From NCBI GenBank assembly GCA_024704765.1, contig JAKMXF010000033.1, positions 620,001 to 684,000 of the forward strand: a stretch of DNA of 64,000 nucleotides. Reading direction: 5' to 3'. A program made the position numbers and the translations under genes. The notes under the pieces were generated by a model that saw nothing but the letters and a program-made list of their open reading frames with translations, was not told the DNA's origin and did not search any database. Position 1 is the first letter of the stretch; each line of letters begins with the position of its first letter. This document shows, piece after piece, positions 11,201-22,629 of this stretch. This DNA is from Oopsacas minuta. Taxonomy: Eukaryota > Porifera > Hexactinellida > Lyssacinosida > Leucopsacidae.

Positions 11201-11974
11201 GATAGTATAGGGAAGTCTGGTGTAATGCTAGCTGTTTATCTAGCTGTTATGGATATTAAACAATCTGGAAATGTAGACTTATTTCAAACTGTCAAGAAAT
11301 TGAGATGTTCTAGAAAGAATATGGTCCCCACAATTGTAAGTTAAACATTATTGTACAATCAACTCCTGTTATATCGAACACGGATATATCGAAGTCTGAA
11401 ATTGTACAAATATGTCGCAAACAGTCAATATTACATATATTTATCGGTTATATCGAACGCCTCTTATATAGAAGTAATTATCGCTGGCCTTGAGCTTCGA
11501 TATAATGAGAATTGACTGTATTAGTAGATAACATTGTGACCAGGTCAATTTATGTAATTTCTCCCTATAGGAAGACTACATCTCTTGTCACTCTATCATA
11601 GATGAATATTTCAGAATGAATATGACGTATACATAGCACATAATAGTTTGTATATATCTATATTCTGTATATTTGTATTCAGAATCTTTTAATGTCTTTT
11701 TATGTATAATAACTATATAATTATAACTCACTGTTTTATTTCGTATTGACTGAATACTGTAAGAGGCTAAATAAAAAGGAAATATATTATTAGAGTAACG
11801 TATATTGTATATACAGGCAACTCAGGGTTTAATTGGAACACGATGGTCCCAGGTAGTTTCTCTCCCATAACCGAAGTTAACTGTATAATAGATATATATA
11901 TATCTATATATATCCATGTTTACCTCGTATACTTCCAGAAGTTCTGTAGGAATCTTTGATTGTTTCTGTCCCAT
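2256..11974 (-). CDS. CIB-type EF-hand protein, multi-exon, hosts other genes
   Basis: This is a calcium- and integrin-binding (CIB1-4) family protein. Exons read on the minus strand: 11924-11974 (MGQKQSK start, Gly2 suited to N-myristoylation); 5898 to about 6073 (ends HFPELK); 4439-4540 (starts ENPFKGEL, matching the PELK|NPFKE junction of CIBs); 3772-3814; 3616-3707; 2697-2735; 2524-2631; 2346-2434; 2256-2277 (ends FRVRI-stop, as CIBs end FHIRI). Phases agree from 5898 downstream. The join of the first exon to the second does not agree in phase, so a small exon may be missing. EF-hand 3 is intact (DFDGDDFIGRRD). The EF-hand 4 loop has lost its acidic residues, and about 45 extra residues separate the two hands. 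EXOSC4, EIF3J and the phosphatase gene lie in its introns. Confidence 0.72.
2795..3577 (+). CDS. EXOSC4: Exosome complex component RRP41 (EXOSC4)
   Basis: The gene has two exons, 2795-3135 and 3211-3577, joined in phase to give 235 residues. The intron has GT..AG ends and rebuilds the conserved YPRSQIDI segment. The protein is an RNase PH-fold subunit of the nine-subunit ring of the RNA exosome, which processes and degrades RNA in nucleus and cytoplasm. Family hallmarks are the LRQDGR start, GNTKVLCSVYGP, the basic RRRRPLG stretch, QVLQADGG and NAATLA.IDAGIP. The length is close to the human protein (245). The gene sits wholly inside an intron of the CIB-type gene on the other strand; a CIB exon begins only 38 bp beyond its stop codon. 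Confidence 0.95.
3888..4305. mobile_element. MITE-like element with inverted ends (family B)
   Basis: The left end reads ACAGTGCAACCTCTATAAATGGGG and the right end reads CCCCCACTTATAGAGATTCTACTGT, which are imperfect inverted repeats. The interior repeats 'ctctataagtgggg'-like phrases and has no open frame. It lies in an intron of the CIB-type gene. The ACAGT ends and flanking TA are typical of non-autonomous pogo/Tigger-type elements; that class assignment is inference. Confidence 0.65.
4760..5416 (+). CDS. EIF3J: Translation initiation factor eIF3 subunit J
   Basis: This is a single-exon gene of 218 residues starting MASWDDDNYD. It fits eIF3j, the loosely bound subunit that enters the 40S decoding centre and helps place initiation factors and recycle ribosomes. 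The sequence shows the acidic Trp-containing N-terminus, a Lys/Glu-rich helical stretch (residues about 35-60), a folded middle, a basic linker (DKKKKGKRPNLKLAPGKK) and an acidic C-terminus (YDEFNLDD). These features occur in the same order as in the human protein, which is slightly longer (258). It lies in an intron of the CIB-type gene, opposite strand. A TGACGTCA octamer occurs in frame at 4960-4967. Confidence 0.85.
   Translation: MASWDDDNYDLDVGFVNKLDKDSKIAAPDSSKETQKESKKQKQKNEIERKRELAEVEDFMGVDDTPDDVINSKPVTQPVPAPINARAQLKASLREASTIDDIMRISSELADIINSARESDHYVKLLIELIRKCAKDLPPDDIRQLAANLNSLHKSQDKKKKGKRPNLKLAPGKKGDDRAVSNAYDEFNLDDNRQDVDSGDEQYYKKHNASGDEDKWNF
5417..5897. other. Intronic spacer, no gene seen
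   Basis: This sequence lies between EIF3J and the second CIB-type exon. It contains a 94-codon minus frame without family resemblance, which I treat as chance. Confidence 0.4.
6134..6756. other. Spacer upstream of the phosphatase gene
   Basis: The sequence is AT-rich. A short inverted repeat around 6110-6190 pairs GCCGGTTATAAG with CTTATAACCGGC. Nothing coding was recognised. The phosphatase promoter should lie near 6600-6756, but I see no diagnostic motif. Confidence 0.4.
6757..11636 (+). CDS. Receptor-type tyrosine phosphatase: Ig-like domains, mucin stalk, two PTP domains
   Basis: Five exons (6757-7108, 7347-7646, 7710-8051, 8118-11335, 11571-11636) give 1425 residues. The first three introns are all phase 1. 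Order: signal peptide (residues 1-20); three Ig-like modules with paired Cys and YYSC-type ends (to about 331); a Thr/Asn-rich stalk of NTTTQTITP-type repeats (about 343-693); one transmembrane helix (about 706-735) followed by a Lys/Arg stop; two PTP domains. D1 (about 850-1120) keeps the signature HCNTGVGRTG with Cys1067 but reads WSN (1032-1034) where active enzymes have WPD. D2 has SCNDSIGKSG with Cys1358, but Lys1364 replaces the catalytic Arg. D1 is therefore probably weak and D2 a pseudophosphatase. Role: a surface receptor that would bind or process phosphotyrosine; the ligand is unknown. Confidence 0.88.
7170..7329. mobile_element. Family A MITE in phosphatase intron 1
   Basis: The left end is CAGTCAACACCCCTTTATATCGAAG and the right end is TTCGATATAACGGGGAGTTACTG. 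The internal phrase (GGGACCATATTTGTACAATTT) is shared with other family A copies in the window, here in reverse orientation. The element fills most of intron 1. Confidence 0.75.
8147..9200 (+). repeat. Coding minisatellite of the mucin stalk
   Basis: Degenerate units of about 24-33 bp encode N-T-T-T-Q-T-I-T-P variants. From about 8761 a 150-bp higher-order block is repeated: the phrase at 8761-8800 recurs at 8911-8950 with the same downstream order. The result is a stalk packed with N-x-T sequons and O-glycosylation sites. Nearly identical blocks imply recent expansion by slippage or unequal exchange. Antisense open frames across it are shadows. Confidence 0.9.
11355..11520. mobile_element. 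Family A MITE in phosphatase intron 4
   Basis: The ends are ACAATCAACTCCTGTTATATCGAAC and TTCGATATAATGAGAATTGACTGTA. The internal 'TATATCGAAGTCTGAAATTGTACAAATATG' theme matches other family A members. It sits inside the 235-bp last intron. Confidence 0.8.
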
Positions 11975-12271
11975 TTAATCTATAATAATCTATTATTAGT
12001 GAAGAATAGCAATAATTGAGTATTAATGAATTCTCTTAAATATCTCAGTGTTTTGTTCTAAATTAGTAAATTTGATATTTATCAAATCATTAGCTTAATT
12101 AATTGCCAAAAGAGTAGAGATGAAATAATTAAACCTTTTAGACACACAACACTGTATAAGAAGGCTTATCAATTAATAAAGTCAGTGGACATTATCCCGT
12201 ATAACTGTGCAATAAGTATGATATATAATCTAGTTGTTTACTAAACTGTCCTCACGTGTCCGTTCTACTTG

Positions 12272-12528
12272 CTATTGTCCAATGCGATGCACGACATATG
12301 GCGCGCCGCCACTTGAGAAGCCCTGCAGTTGAAAATGACTTTTATCCATGTTCACAAAATAGCTCAATAATCCAATTCTATCCCCAAAAAGATTGTCAGT
12401 TACACAGTCTCTGATTAATATTCTATATAATTTATCCAGTCCCCCTGTAGGACTTATATCCTGTGATTGCTTGATAAATACATTTACAGTACCACATGTA
12501 TTCCAAACTAAATATCTCATCTCACATA
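12272..12528 (-). CDS. Orphan terminal exon (unrecognised)
   Basis: An AG-preceded open frame of about 80 codons starts near 12514 (VWNTCGTVNVF...) and stops after ...YVVHRIGQ. The residue mix looks protein-like (LDKLYRILIRDCVTDNLFGDRI), but I recognise no family. No convincing upstream exon on this strand was found between here and the AP3D1 stop at 12764. It could be the last exon of a gene interleaved with AP3D1, a decayed gene, or chance. Confidence 0.3.
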
Positions 12529-12603
12529 ATGTAATATGTTAGTAACTAAATAACAGATTTATGATTCAATAATATACAAATTCCCTAACGAAAGAACAAA
12601 TAG

Positions 12604-12753
12604 AGACAGTGTTTCTAGTCCCAGGGGAGATATATCTAGTTAATGTACAACACATAGACAGAACATACAGTAAGTAAGAGAGTTAGCTCAGTAATTTGAC
12701 GTAGTATTAGATGTACAAGGACAGTGGGGAGTTGTAGCATATCAAGAGAGACG
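12604..12753 (+). CDS. Two possible small exons (unrecognised)
   Basis: Two AG..GT-bounded open segments, 12604-12669 and 12711-12753, join in phase to encode about 35 residues (TVFLVPGEIYLVNVQHIDR, then NVQGQWGVVAYQER). Both donors are strong (gtaagt). No start or end exon was found, and AP3D1 coding sequence begins 11 bp further on the opposite strand. Low support. Confidence 0.25.
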
Positions 12754-12763
12754 GTAAGTTTAA

Positions 12764-15700
12764 TTAAACAAGTTTTGCTATCTCAGTAGCAACACTCTGT
12801 GATAGAATCTGCTCTGAGGATTTTACGCTAACAGAAATCCCACTTTGTAAACTATCCTTCACTAGCAAACATACATGATGTTGTCCTATCGTAACACCAT
12901 ATAAGGAAGCACCGGTTCCTACACGCTCAATAACAGACACGTGTATACCTGTTGATATTAATGTTACTGCATTATTAAAATCTGTTGATCTTATGAAGGG
13001 TAGTTGTGAAGTCACAGCTTCGCTTAATTCTCCACTACCTAACACTTCCATGAACTCGTTTTTATTGAAGTTTGTAGTGTGAATAAACGCAGAAACAGGA
13101 AATGAGATACGTACATCTAGCTTCTCACTGGTACTACCTAATGCACTGTTTATCATGTAGGTTAGTGTGCCTTTCAATTTCTGTGGTACCAATACATTAT
13201 TAACATTGAAAGTTATTTGAGTCTCCTGGCTATTACCAGGAGTTAGTTGGAATGGGAGTAGTATTGCGTCACGAGCTCCTACCCCTGGTGGTCTGACAGC
13301 CTGTACATTTAGAGAATCCACTATATTGAATTCCAGTGTTGTTAATGTAGAAGGCGATTTACTACAGAATGTTAAGTGTAGGACTACCTGTTGGTTGTAC
13401 ATATGATTCTGTTTTAGTTCGAATAGAATACGTAGATTTGTATCTGCTACTAATTCCTCTTGTAGATTTTTCTTAGTATTCAGGAATCCTAGTTCTAGAA
13501 TATCATTAGTAGGATCTATTAATGGTACTGTAGTAGAGGCTACTGGAGGAGGTGATTCTATGACTTGCTCAGGTCGATGTTTCTCTCGTTTCTTATCTCT
13601 ATCTCTCCTATGTTTATGCTTTTTCTTGTGTGTAGAGTCTTCTTCCAGAGTAACAATTGGCTGGGTACCATTCTCTGAGGGAAGGAGAGAAGCTCCTATA
13701 GATGGTCCGTTAGTGTCTGGAGGAGGAGATGTACTCGCGTCAGGTGCTAGCCAGAAATCTAAGTCATCCTGTTGAATACTATCTACTACTTTACTTGGAG
13801 ATACATGAGTTGGTTCTTGCTTAACTTTAGATTGTTCAGTTTGATTCCTATCAACATCCTCTCCATCCCCTATTCCTATCAAATCAGGTCCATCTACTTC
13901 TTTCTTGTGATGTCTCCTCTTAGATTTCCTCTCTTCTCTCTCTGCAGCTGTCTCCTTCTTCCTCTCCCCTCTGTCCCTCTTCTTATCTTCCTTATCTTCA
14001 TCCGCTTCTTTATCTCTTCTGTGTCGTTTCTTATCCTTTTTCCTCTTTCTCTCTTCCTGATGATCAGCTGATACCTCAGCTGGTTTCTCTACTACACTAC
14101 CCACTTCTCTATGTCTTCTAACTGGTATCATCTCTTCATCCCTTAGAGGAGCATCTAGATTAATATTCAGTCTGTCGTGTGGGTTGTTAGTTGGTATAGA
14201 ACTTTTAGTGTCTCCATCAGATAAGTTAGCTCCCTCTGGCATCTCTCCTAAAGCTACATTCACTCTATGAACAGGCTGTACTTCCTCCTCAGAGCTCTCT
14301 CCTTGCTTCTTCTTATGTTTCCGACTTGATTTTCCTATAAACACACAATATTACTACAGTACTTAATGGACGTATGAGATACTCAAGTTGGATTAGTCAG
14401 TACATTGCAACCTAGATTACTTTAGGCATTTGCAGTGGAATCACTTGATATTGACGCTAATACCTAGTTATAAAACTGTGGTATTTATATCACTCACCCT
14501 TCTTAGTAGACTTCTTAACCTTCTCCACAGGAACAGCAGTACTATTATCCATGAGTATAGGAATACTCAAATTAATAGGTTTATTAACTAGATCAATAGT
14601 ACTAGTAGTCCCAATAGAATTAGCCTCTACATCAGGTCCTATAATACTACTTCCTGCCTTGAGATAATGCGGGTTGTGAGCTAATGACAGTTCTCTCTGT
14701 TGCTTCTTACTCATTATTTCCTCTTCAGTAGCTTGATAGGAGTCTGGAGATGCTGTATAGGTTGTATCAGTGTATGCTTTATCTGATCCAAATAGTATTT
14801 TATCCCATGGCATATCTTCTGGCTCTTTTTCAATTGTAGGTGGGTTAATCCAAGCATCGAGATCAAGTCCATCTGGAATTGGTACCTGTATGGGAATTCT
14901 ATTGAAATACAAATCGGGAAGTGGTTCCCAAACGAGAGTCCATAGAGCCCCAAGGAAGAAAATAGGGAATCCACAGGATGGCAGGTGGTTTAAAATTGGT
15001 ATAGGGGTATTTGGGTGAAATTTGTTAGGAATCACTGGTGTAGATATATAATTATGATAATAGCTATTCTGTGGGATCTTACCTTCTTCTGGGCAGTTGG
15101 AGCCACAGGGTTGAGTTCTCCTTCTATCAGGGCTTTCAGCTCTCGTAGAACAGATCCTCCCTTCCCCTCTACCTTTGCCATATACCGTACTATCTGTAGG
15201 ACTAAGCTAGCTCTCTCCTGAACCTCAAGCTCCCCACTCTGTAAACTGGATTCTAAGTTCTCAATTAAGAAAGTCTTAGAATCATTTCTTAATTCATCTC
15301 CAGCTGGTCCTGACGGAGCAACCTCTAGTACACGTACGTATAGTTTCAATGAGTTGTGTATCAGAGTAGCCTAGCAATATATTCATATAACACATACTGC
15401 TAGAAACAATGTAATGAATAGTGGATTCTTGTTAAGCGAACATAGATATCAGATAAGACATACAGTAGAACTCGGATAGGAAAAGATAAATATTAGTGCG
15501 TACTAATTGAAGTACGTCTTATCCGAATATTTCCTATACAAGTAATACAAGAATTGATAATCCGTTTTGGAGAAATTACGTATTAACTTCCCTATTGTAC
15601 TTACCTGTACATATGCAGGAGCAGCGTTGAGTCTAGGCTGTTTATAACAACACATTAACGTCTTACCAGGATCATCTAAGTATACAGCATACTCTCCACA

Positions 15701-18408
15701 TATATATGCTACACAGTAAAGCGCTTCAGACATCTCAGTGATCAATACTTCTGTATTCTCAAGTATAACAGACATCTGTTTAACCGAAAACGGTCTAACG
15801 TCAGGTACTCTAACTGTAACATCTAGAATCTGTTTAGCTATTGGACCCGTGTCCTTGACCCCTTCTACTCTAAGCAGCTCAACTAGTACTGTTAAATACC
15901 ATTCAAAATTAGTAACATTAGAATACCCATTCTCACTGCATATAGACACTATCTTATTTATAATATCATCTCTATATGCAGTACCCTCACAGTCTCCTAA
16001 ATGCTGACGTAATCTGTTAACTATCTCTGCAAGGTTCTTACGTGATACCATTCCCCCCAGCAGATTAAGAGCACGTCTCCTGATTGATTCGTCACGGTCC
16101 TCAAGACAATCAATTATCTACAGAAATATACAAATGAATCTCACACTACTCTTAGGCAACTGCCAATTAGAGACTTGTTTCAGCTCCACCGCCTGCATGG
16201 AGTTTACCTGTCGTATGTAATTGTCATTATTTCACCATTTTGATAAGTGAAATTCTAGCGGACGAATAGTAGTGATTTTTTACAGACTTCCTTTAACACT
16301 CATAATTTCCATATTTCGAAGTAAGTAAAGTCATTGAAATTTATTAATGAAATGGCCACTTTATATTATGATAATGCGATTAATGTCACAGAATGATATG
16401 ATAATGATAATGGTAATAATTTCCTTCTGCGCATGCTTAGATGGACATCATATGGAGCTTTAACAATCTTATCATTAAACTAAAATTTATTGTAGTCTAT
16501 GCAGAAGGTATTCCACATAATGTGTTAAAATGGGTAGAATAATTAGGAAAAGCTGATGTAATAGTAATTACCACTAACCATATCTCTAAGAGGCTGAATC
16601 AGCTTAGGATGTTCTCTAACAATCTCTCCTAACGCTAACAGCCCTAAATACTTCAGATTCTGATCTGCATCTTCCACGAATAACCGTAATTTAGTCACAC
16701 ACAGTTGCATAGAAGGACCATGTGTTGGCATACCTTTAATCATAGTCATAACACACTCGAATAGCAATGACATAGCTGAGGTAGTATTCACGAGGTTAGT
16801 CAAGGGATCCAGTAGTTTCTTCCCTATAGAGAAGTATTAATTAACCTGCTATATACATGAGTATATCCGTGCTAACCTAATCTCTGCTCCATGGGACAGA
16901 GAGAACCAAAGAGTTTTATAATCTTGATTAGCATCCAGTTATTCGTCGATGATGTCATGAGATTATAGAATAAAGGCGCCATACTGAGGTAGTTCTGAGG
17001 ATTGTGTCTAGCTAGCTCTGTGATTACATTTACAGCTGCACACTGTACCCCAGGGTCATCATCTTCTAGTTTCTCTTTTAGACGGGGAAATGCTGGTCTG
17101 AGGGCATCCGGGAACTTCATGAAGATACAGTACATAGCGAGGGTAGACTTCTTTCTATATAGAGTAATGTATTAGGATGTGGATGCATAATAATATCAGT
17201 TGTAAAAGTGATGTCACGATAATTGTTACAACTATTATTATGTACAAATCTCAAATTCTAAGATCCAATATTTGGGACTCTATGGTCCCAAACCGTCAAA
17301 GTAACATAAATTTCATAGATTATATCAAACTACGCTTAGTATGTACCTGATAATAGGTTTAGTACTGATCATGAGAGCCATTATGTCATTAGCAAGATCC
17401 ATAGCTAGATCTTGGGTAAGGAAGCAAGAGAGAGAGGATAGAGCTATACTAGACTCATGAGTTTGAATACTTAATGCATCTTTCTTTACTAGATTAGTCG
17501 CAAGCATTGCTACGTCTATTCCTTCATGGAAGCATTGTGAAGCAGCTAGGTAACCTAGAAATATAGATAGTGAATAATGAATGAAGCATCATGCCTCTTT
17601 ATCATTATTAATTAGAATATTTGGAGAAGTCAAGTAGTATTAGTTATATAAATGATTAGCATAAGAAGCGGGGTAGTTCATCTCGATTCCCAAATGTCAT
17701 AAGCATGAGTAAATTCGCAACATTTTAAATATGGCTTTACTATACCCCAAATAATGGTACTTTCTATATAAACTGCGAAAACTTTTCTTACAGTCTCAGA
17801 AACCACATTGAAACAAACAGGGAAACGAGGTACAGTGGAACCTGCATAAACTGTCGTCACCTGTTTAGACTTCTATAATCCGACAGTGTTTCTGATCTGA
17901 AATAGCTTCTGACAATAAAAATTCACTTGCATAATCCGACAATTTGCTAAACCGACACAATTTTCAGCACCCCTAGCACCCCATTTGTCGCGGTTACACT
18001 GTAGCATAATATCGCTGTTAAGGACCCGCGGTAATCGATAAGAAATGGCATAAATGTAAATATTTTTCTGTTAAATGTTATATGATAAATAATGAGATAA
18101 TGATTCCTTATTGACCCCCTTGGTAACTGAAAATAATGTATCATTATGAGGGCCTTATACTTACCTATCCGTTTAAACACAAATTTATTACTGGACATAA
18201 CTTCTATAATATTGAATGCTGCCCAACTCATATCATATCCCATCATGTGTAAGTAGGTTAGTTTAGCAACAGCATTAGCCTTATTAGTCATGTTATCTGT
18301 CTTTAACTCCTTCTTTATCTCGAGTATACACTCCCCAATGTACTCGGGCTCATTGTCTTTATGTGCTCGAATACCCCGTACTAAATCTGATAGAGTTTTC
18401 TCAAACAT
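12764..18408 (-). CDS. AP3D1: AP-3 complex subunit delta
   Basis: Eight exons (18165-18408, 17347-17554, 16877-17154, 16579-16823, 15605-16117, 15083-15370, 14498-14885, 12764-14334) join in phase to 1244 residues, close to the human length. The protein is the large delta adaptin of AP-3, the coat that sorts cargo from endosomes to lysosomes and lysosome-related organelles. Hallmarks: FEKTLSDLVRGIRAHKDNE start, the adaptin trunk with RPAFPRLKEKLEDDDPGVQ, GELNPVAPTAQKK then PDGLDLDAWINPP, a long Lys/Arg/Glu hinge with KKHKHRR blocks, and the delta ear ending in a GQHHVCLLVK-type segment. The exon 4 donor is ATG|GTTAGT; using the later GTAATT would break the frame. Intron 2 holds an inverted-end element. 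Confidence 0.97.
17831..18003. mobile_element. MITE-like element in AP3D1 intron 1 (exon 2-proximal)
   Basis: It starts ACAGTGGAACCTGCATAAACTGTCG and ends CATTTGTCGCGGTTACACTGTA, with internal 'ATAATCCGACA' phrases and no open frame. The intron lies between the first and second AP3D1 exons. The ends follow the same ACAGT...ACTGT rule as the other families here. Confidence 0.55.
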
Positions 18409-18925
18409 TTCACTGCATGTAGTCTCTAGCTATTAGCGAGTAAGAAGGAATGAATTATTATACAACTCCTCTACTAGCACTATTGTATAAGAATTCTTAT
18501 TAGAATAGGAGAATCAACACAAATAACATTTGTGTATGCCATAGGGAGATAGGAGTAATACACTAATTTAAGGATATTTTTGAATAGGACTGATCTCATA
18601 AGAGTAAAATTTGTTTATTTGGCTAATTTCGCATTTGACCCGATTAAGCTGTATTAAGTGGAGTTCCAATTCTCGAGTCGTGTTGAAGATGTTTCTTTAA
18701 CTTACATACCATGCTTAGTGTCCATGGTTCAATAAGTTGGACCCAGGTTTCATTTCGTTATAACCGGAGTAAAATCAATTACTTTCACGCTAGAATATAT
18801 CAAATATTACAAGCGGAATAATCACAAGCATGCAATCATACGTAAATAAACAATGTATTAAAATACTAACAAATCAATAGAGACGATTGGAATTAATAAA
18901 ACACTCGGTTATATAATATACAAGT
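18409..18925. other. Spacer between AP3D1 and the PITP gene
   Basis: This is AT-rich sequence with no recognised gene. It carries the AP3D1 5' flank and the 3' flank of the PITP gene, both read on the minus strand. Confidence 0.4.
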
Positions 18926-19789
18926 TTACAAGTCTGTTTGTGCATCTTGAAATTCGTCATCAGAGTCGGTTACAGAATCGACTACTGCTATACGGTCTAT
19001 CTTAACAATGACGTCATCATTACCATTCATCGTCTTAGCATGTTGAGTAGTTTGGTTGATTAGCAATAGCTCTAACTCTCGTAACTCTCCGTATGTGATA
19101 TCAAACCATTCATCAAGCCACATGATTGAGTCTTTGTGTGTTTGGTATAAAACCTCTCTCAGTCCTTCCACGATCCCACACTCAGCTTTATTCTGTATAC
19201 CAATGATAGGAACTGAAGATTTGATAAGTTTGTAAGAACACATTACTTCATTCTGAGTATCAATCCAGTCCTTGTTTAGAGGTCCACGCTTCGCTTTTTC
19301 ACACTTAAACACTTCTGTGTTATACCTACCACCTTTATTGTCCTTCAAGCGATCGTTAATCACATCAAACACAACTACTTTACTCTGCTTCAATACAACT
19401 GGATCGAGTTTAAAAACATTATCAGTAGTTCCTTTATCGTTTAGATAACAGCTAAATATCTCAACTCTTAAATTAGGCAATATCTTACAAGTGAAGATAG
19501 AATAGCAATGATATGGATAATAATTCCAACTCTCTTCCAATACATAGAAGGAATGTGAAGGGATAAAAGACTGTACCCAGGAAGGTAAATAGGATGTAAG
19601 ATAGAATCTCTTAACTTGATGTACTCCATCACCATACAAATCATGCTGACAATGCTCTGATACAACCAGCATAATTCCTACTCCCTCTTCTACTGCCTCT
19701 CTCTCTGCTTTAGCTATTGTGTATCTCTGTCCTCTCTGGAACTCATCTACACTCAGTGGCATTACAATGCGGAACTCGCGAATTAACAT
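18926..19789 (-). CDS. Phosphatidylinositol transfer protein (PITP domain)
   Basis: This is a single-exon frame of 287 residues starting MLIREFRIVMPLSVDEFQRGQ, which matches the MLLKEYRVILPVSVDEYQ start of class I/II PITPs. Later family segments are present: a KCEKAKRGPL stretch (like KTGRGPL), MCSYKLIK, GIQNKAE and WLDEWFDITYGELRELE. The protein would carry PI and PC or PA between membranes. The tail (TDSDDEFQDAQTDL) is acidic with likely casein-kinase sites. The frame stays open 23 codons upstream with a very hydrophobic stretch but no ATG; a TTACAG acceptor there could bring in another 5' exon. Subclass is not settled. Confidence 0.88.
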   Translation of the reverse strand: MLIREFRIVMPLSVDEFQRGQRYTIAKAEREAVEEGVGIMLVVSEHCQHDLYGDGVHQVKRFYLTSYLPSWVQSFIPSHSFYVLEESWNYYPYHCYSIFTCKILPNLRVEIFSCYLNDKGTTDNVFKLDPVVLKQSKVVVFDVINDRLKDNKGGRYNTEVFKCEKAKRGPLNKDWIDTQNEVMCSYKLIKSSVPIIGIQNKAECGIVEGLREVLYQTHKDSIMWLDEWFDITYGELRELELLLINQTTQHAKTMNGNDDVIVKIDRIAVVDSVTDSDDEFQDAQTDL

Positions 19790-19858
19790 AGCTAATAGTG
19801 AGCAGGAAATAATTATTAGAAAGAGAATAGGGAATATATAGCGGATTATCTGTAACAC

Positions 19859-20451
19859 AAACTACAAGGGATTGGAATTTGTATTAAAGAAAGAACGAAG
19901 TGATTTTCATTGAAAAGTGAGATTCCGTAATTAATCCGCAGAATTTATGTAATACAGTTACGATAGAATACAGTGCATAATATCTATCAAAGCAGTATTT
20001 TCATAGAAAAGGCTTAATGGCGAATACTACAGTACGTATTAAAGACTCTTAAGTGAAATGAAATGTCAGCAATCATTTCAAAAATACGAGAGATATCATT
20101 AACCGGATAACATCTGCTCTCAAGAGAAACCACATTATACAGAGTATTCTATGATTGCTTGCTTACATGAGTTATATAAATAATGGATATTATATGGCCT
20201 AGTTCAGCTACCGAACAAACAACCAATTAATTTGGACAATATATGACATACAGTGACGACATAAGTACAGTGTTCTATTATATAAGATCCATATGAAATA
20301 TGTACTGTAATACCACTAATTATTGAACTAACAAGTGATTATAAAAATTCGACATACACAATTGTTGATAAATAGATAAATAAATTGAAAGAGTATATAA
20401 TGCTGTAAATAAACGAATAATATCAAACACGATAATAATCACCTTATCAGA
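19859..20451. other. Spacer, no gene seen
   Basis: AT-rich sequence between the PITP gene and TDH, both on the minus strand. No coding segment, RNA gene or clear repeat was recognised. Confidence 0.4.

Positions 20452-22629
<2,178 letters not shown>

Noticed and set aside
13560-14071. Plus-strand frames across the AP3D1 hinge
   Set aside because: They are shadows of the Lys/Arg/Glu-rich hinge coding sequence.
19789-19858. N-terminal hydrophobic extension of the PITP protein
   Set aside because: The frame is open and very hydrophobic, but it has no ATG and follows a TTACAG acceptor. PITPs normally start at the MLIREF position. It could become real only if an upstream exon exists.
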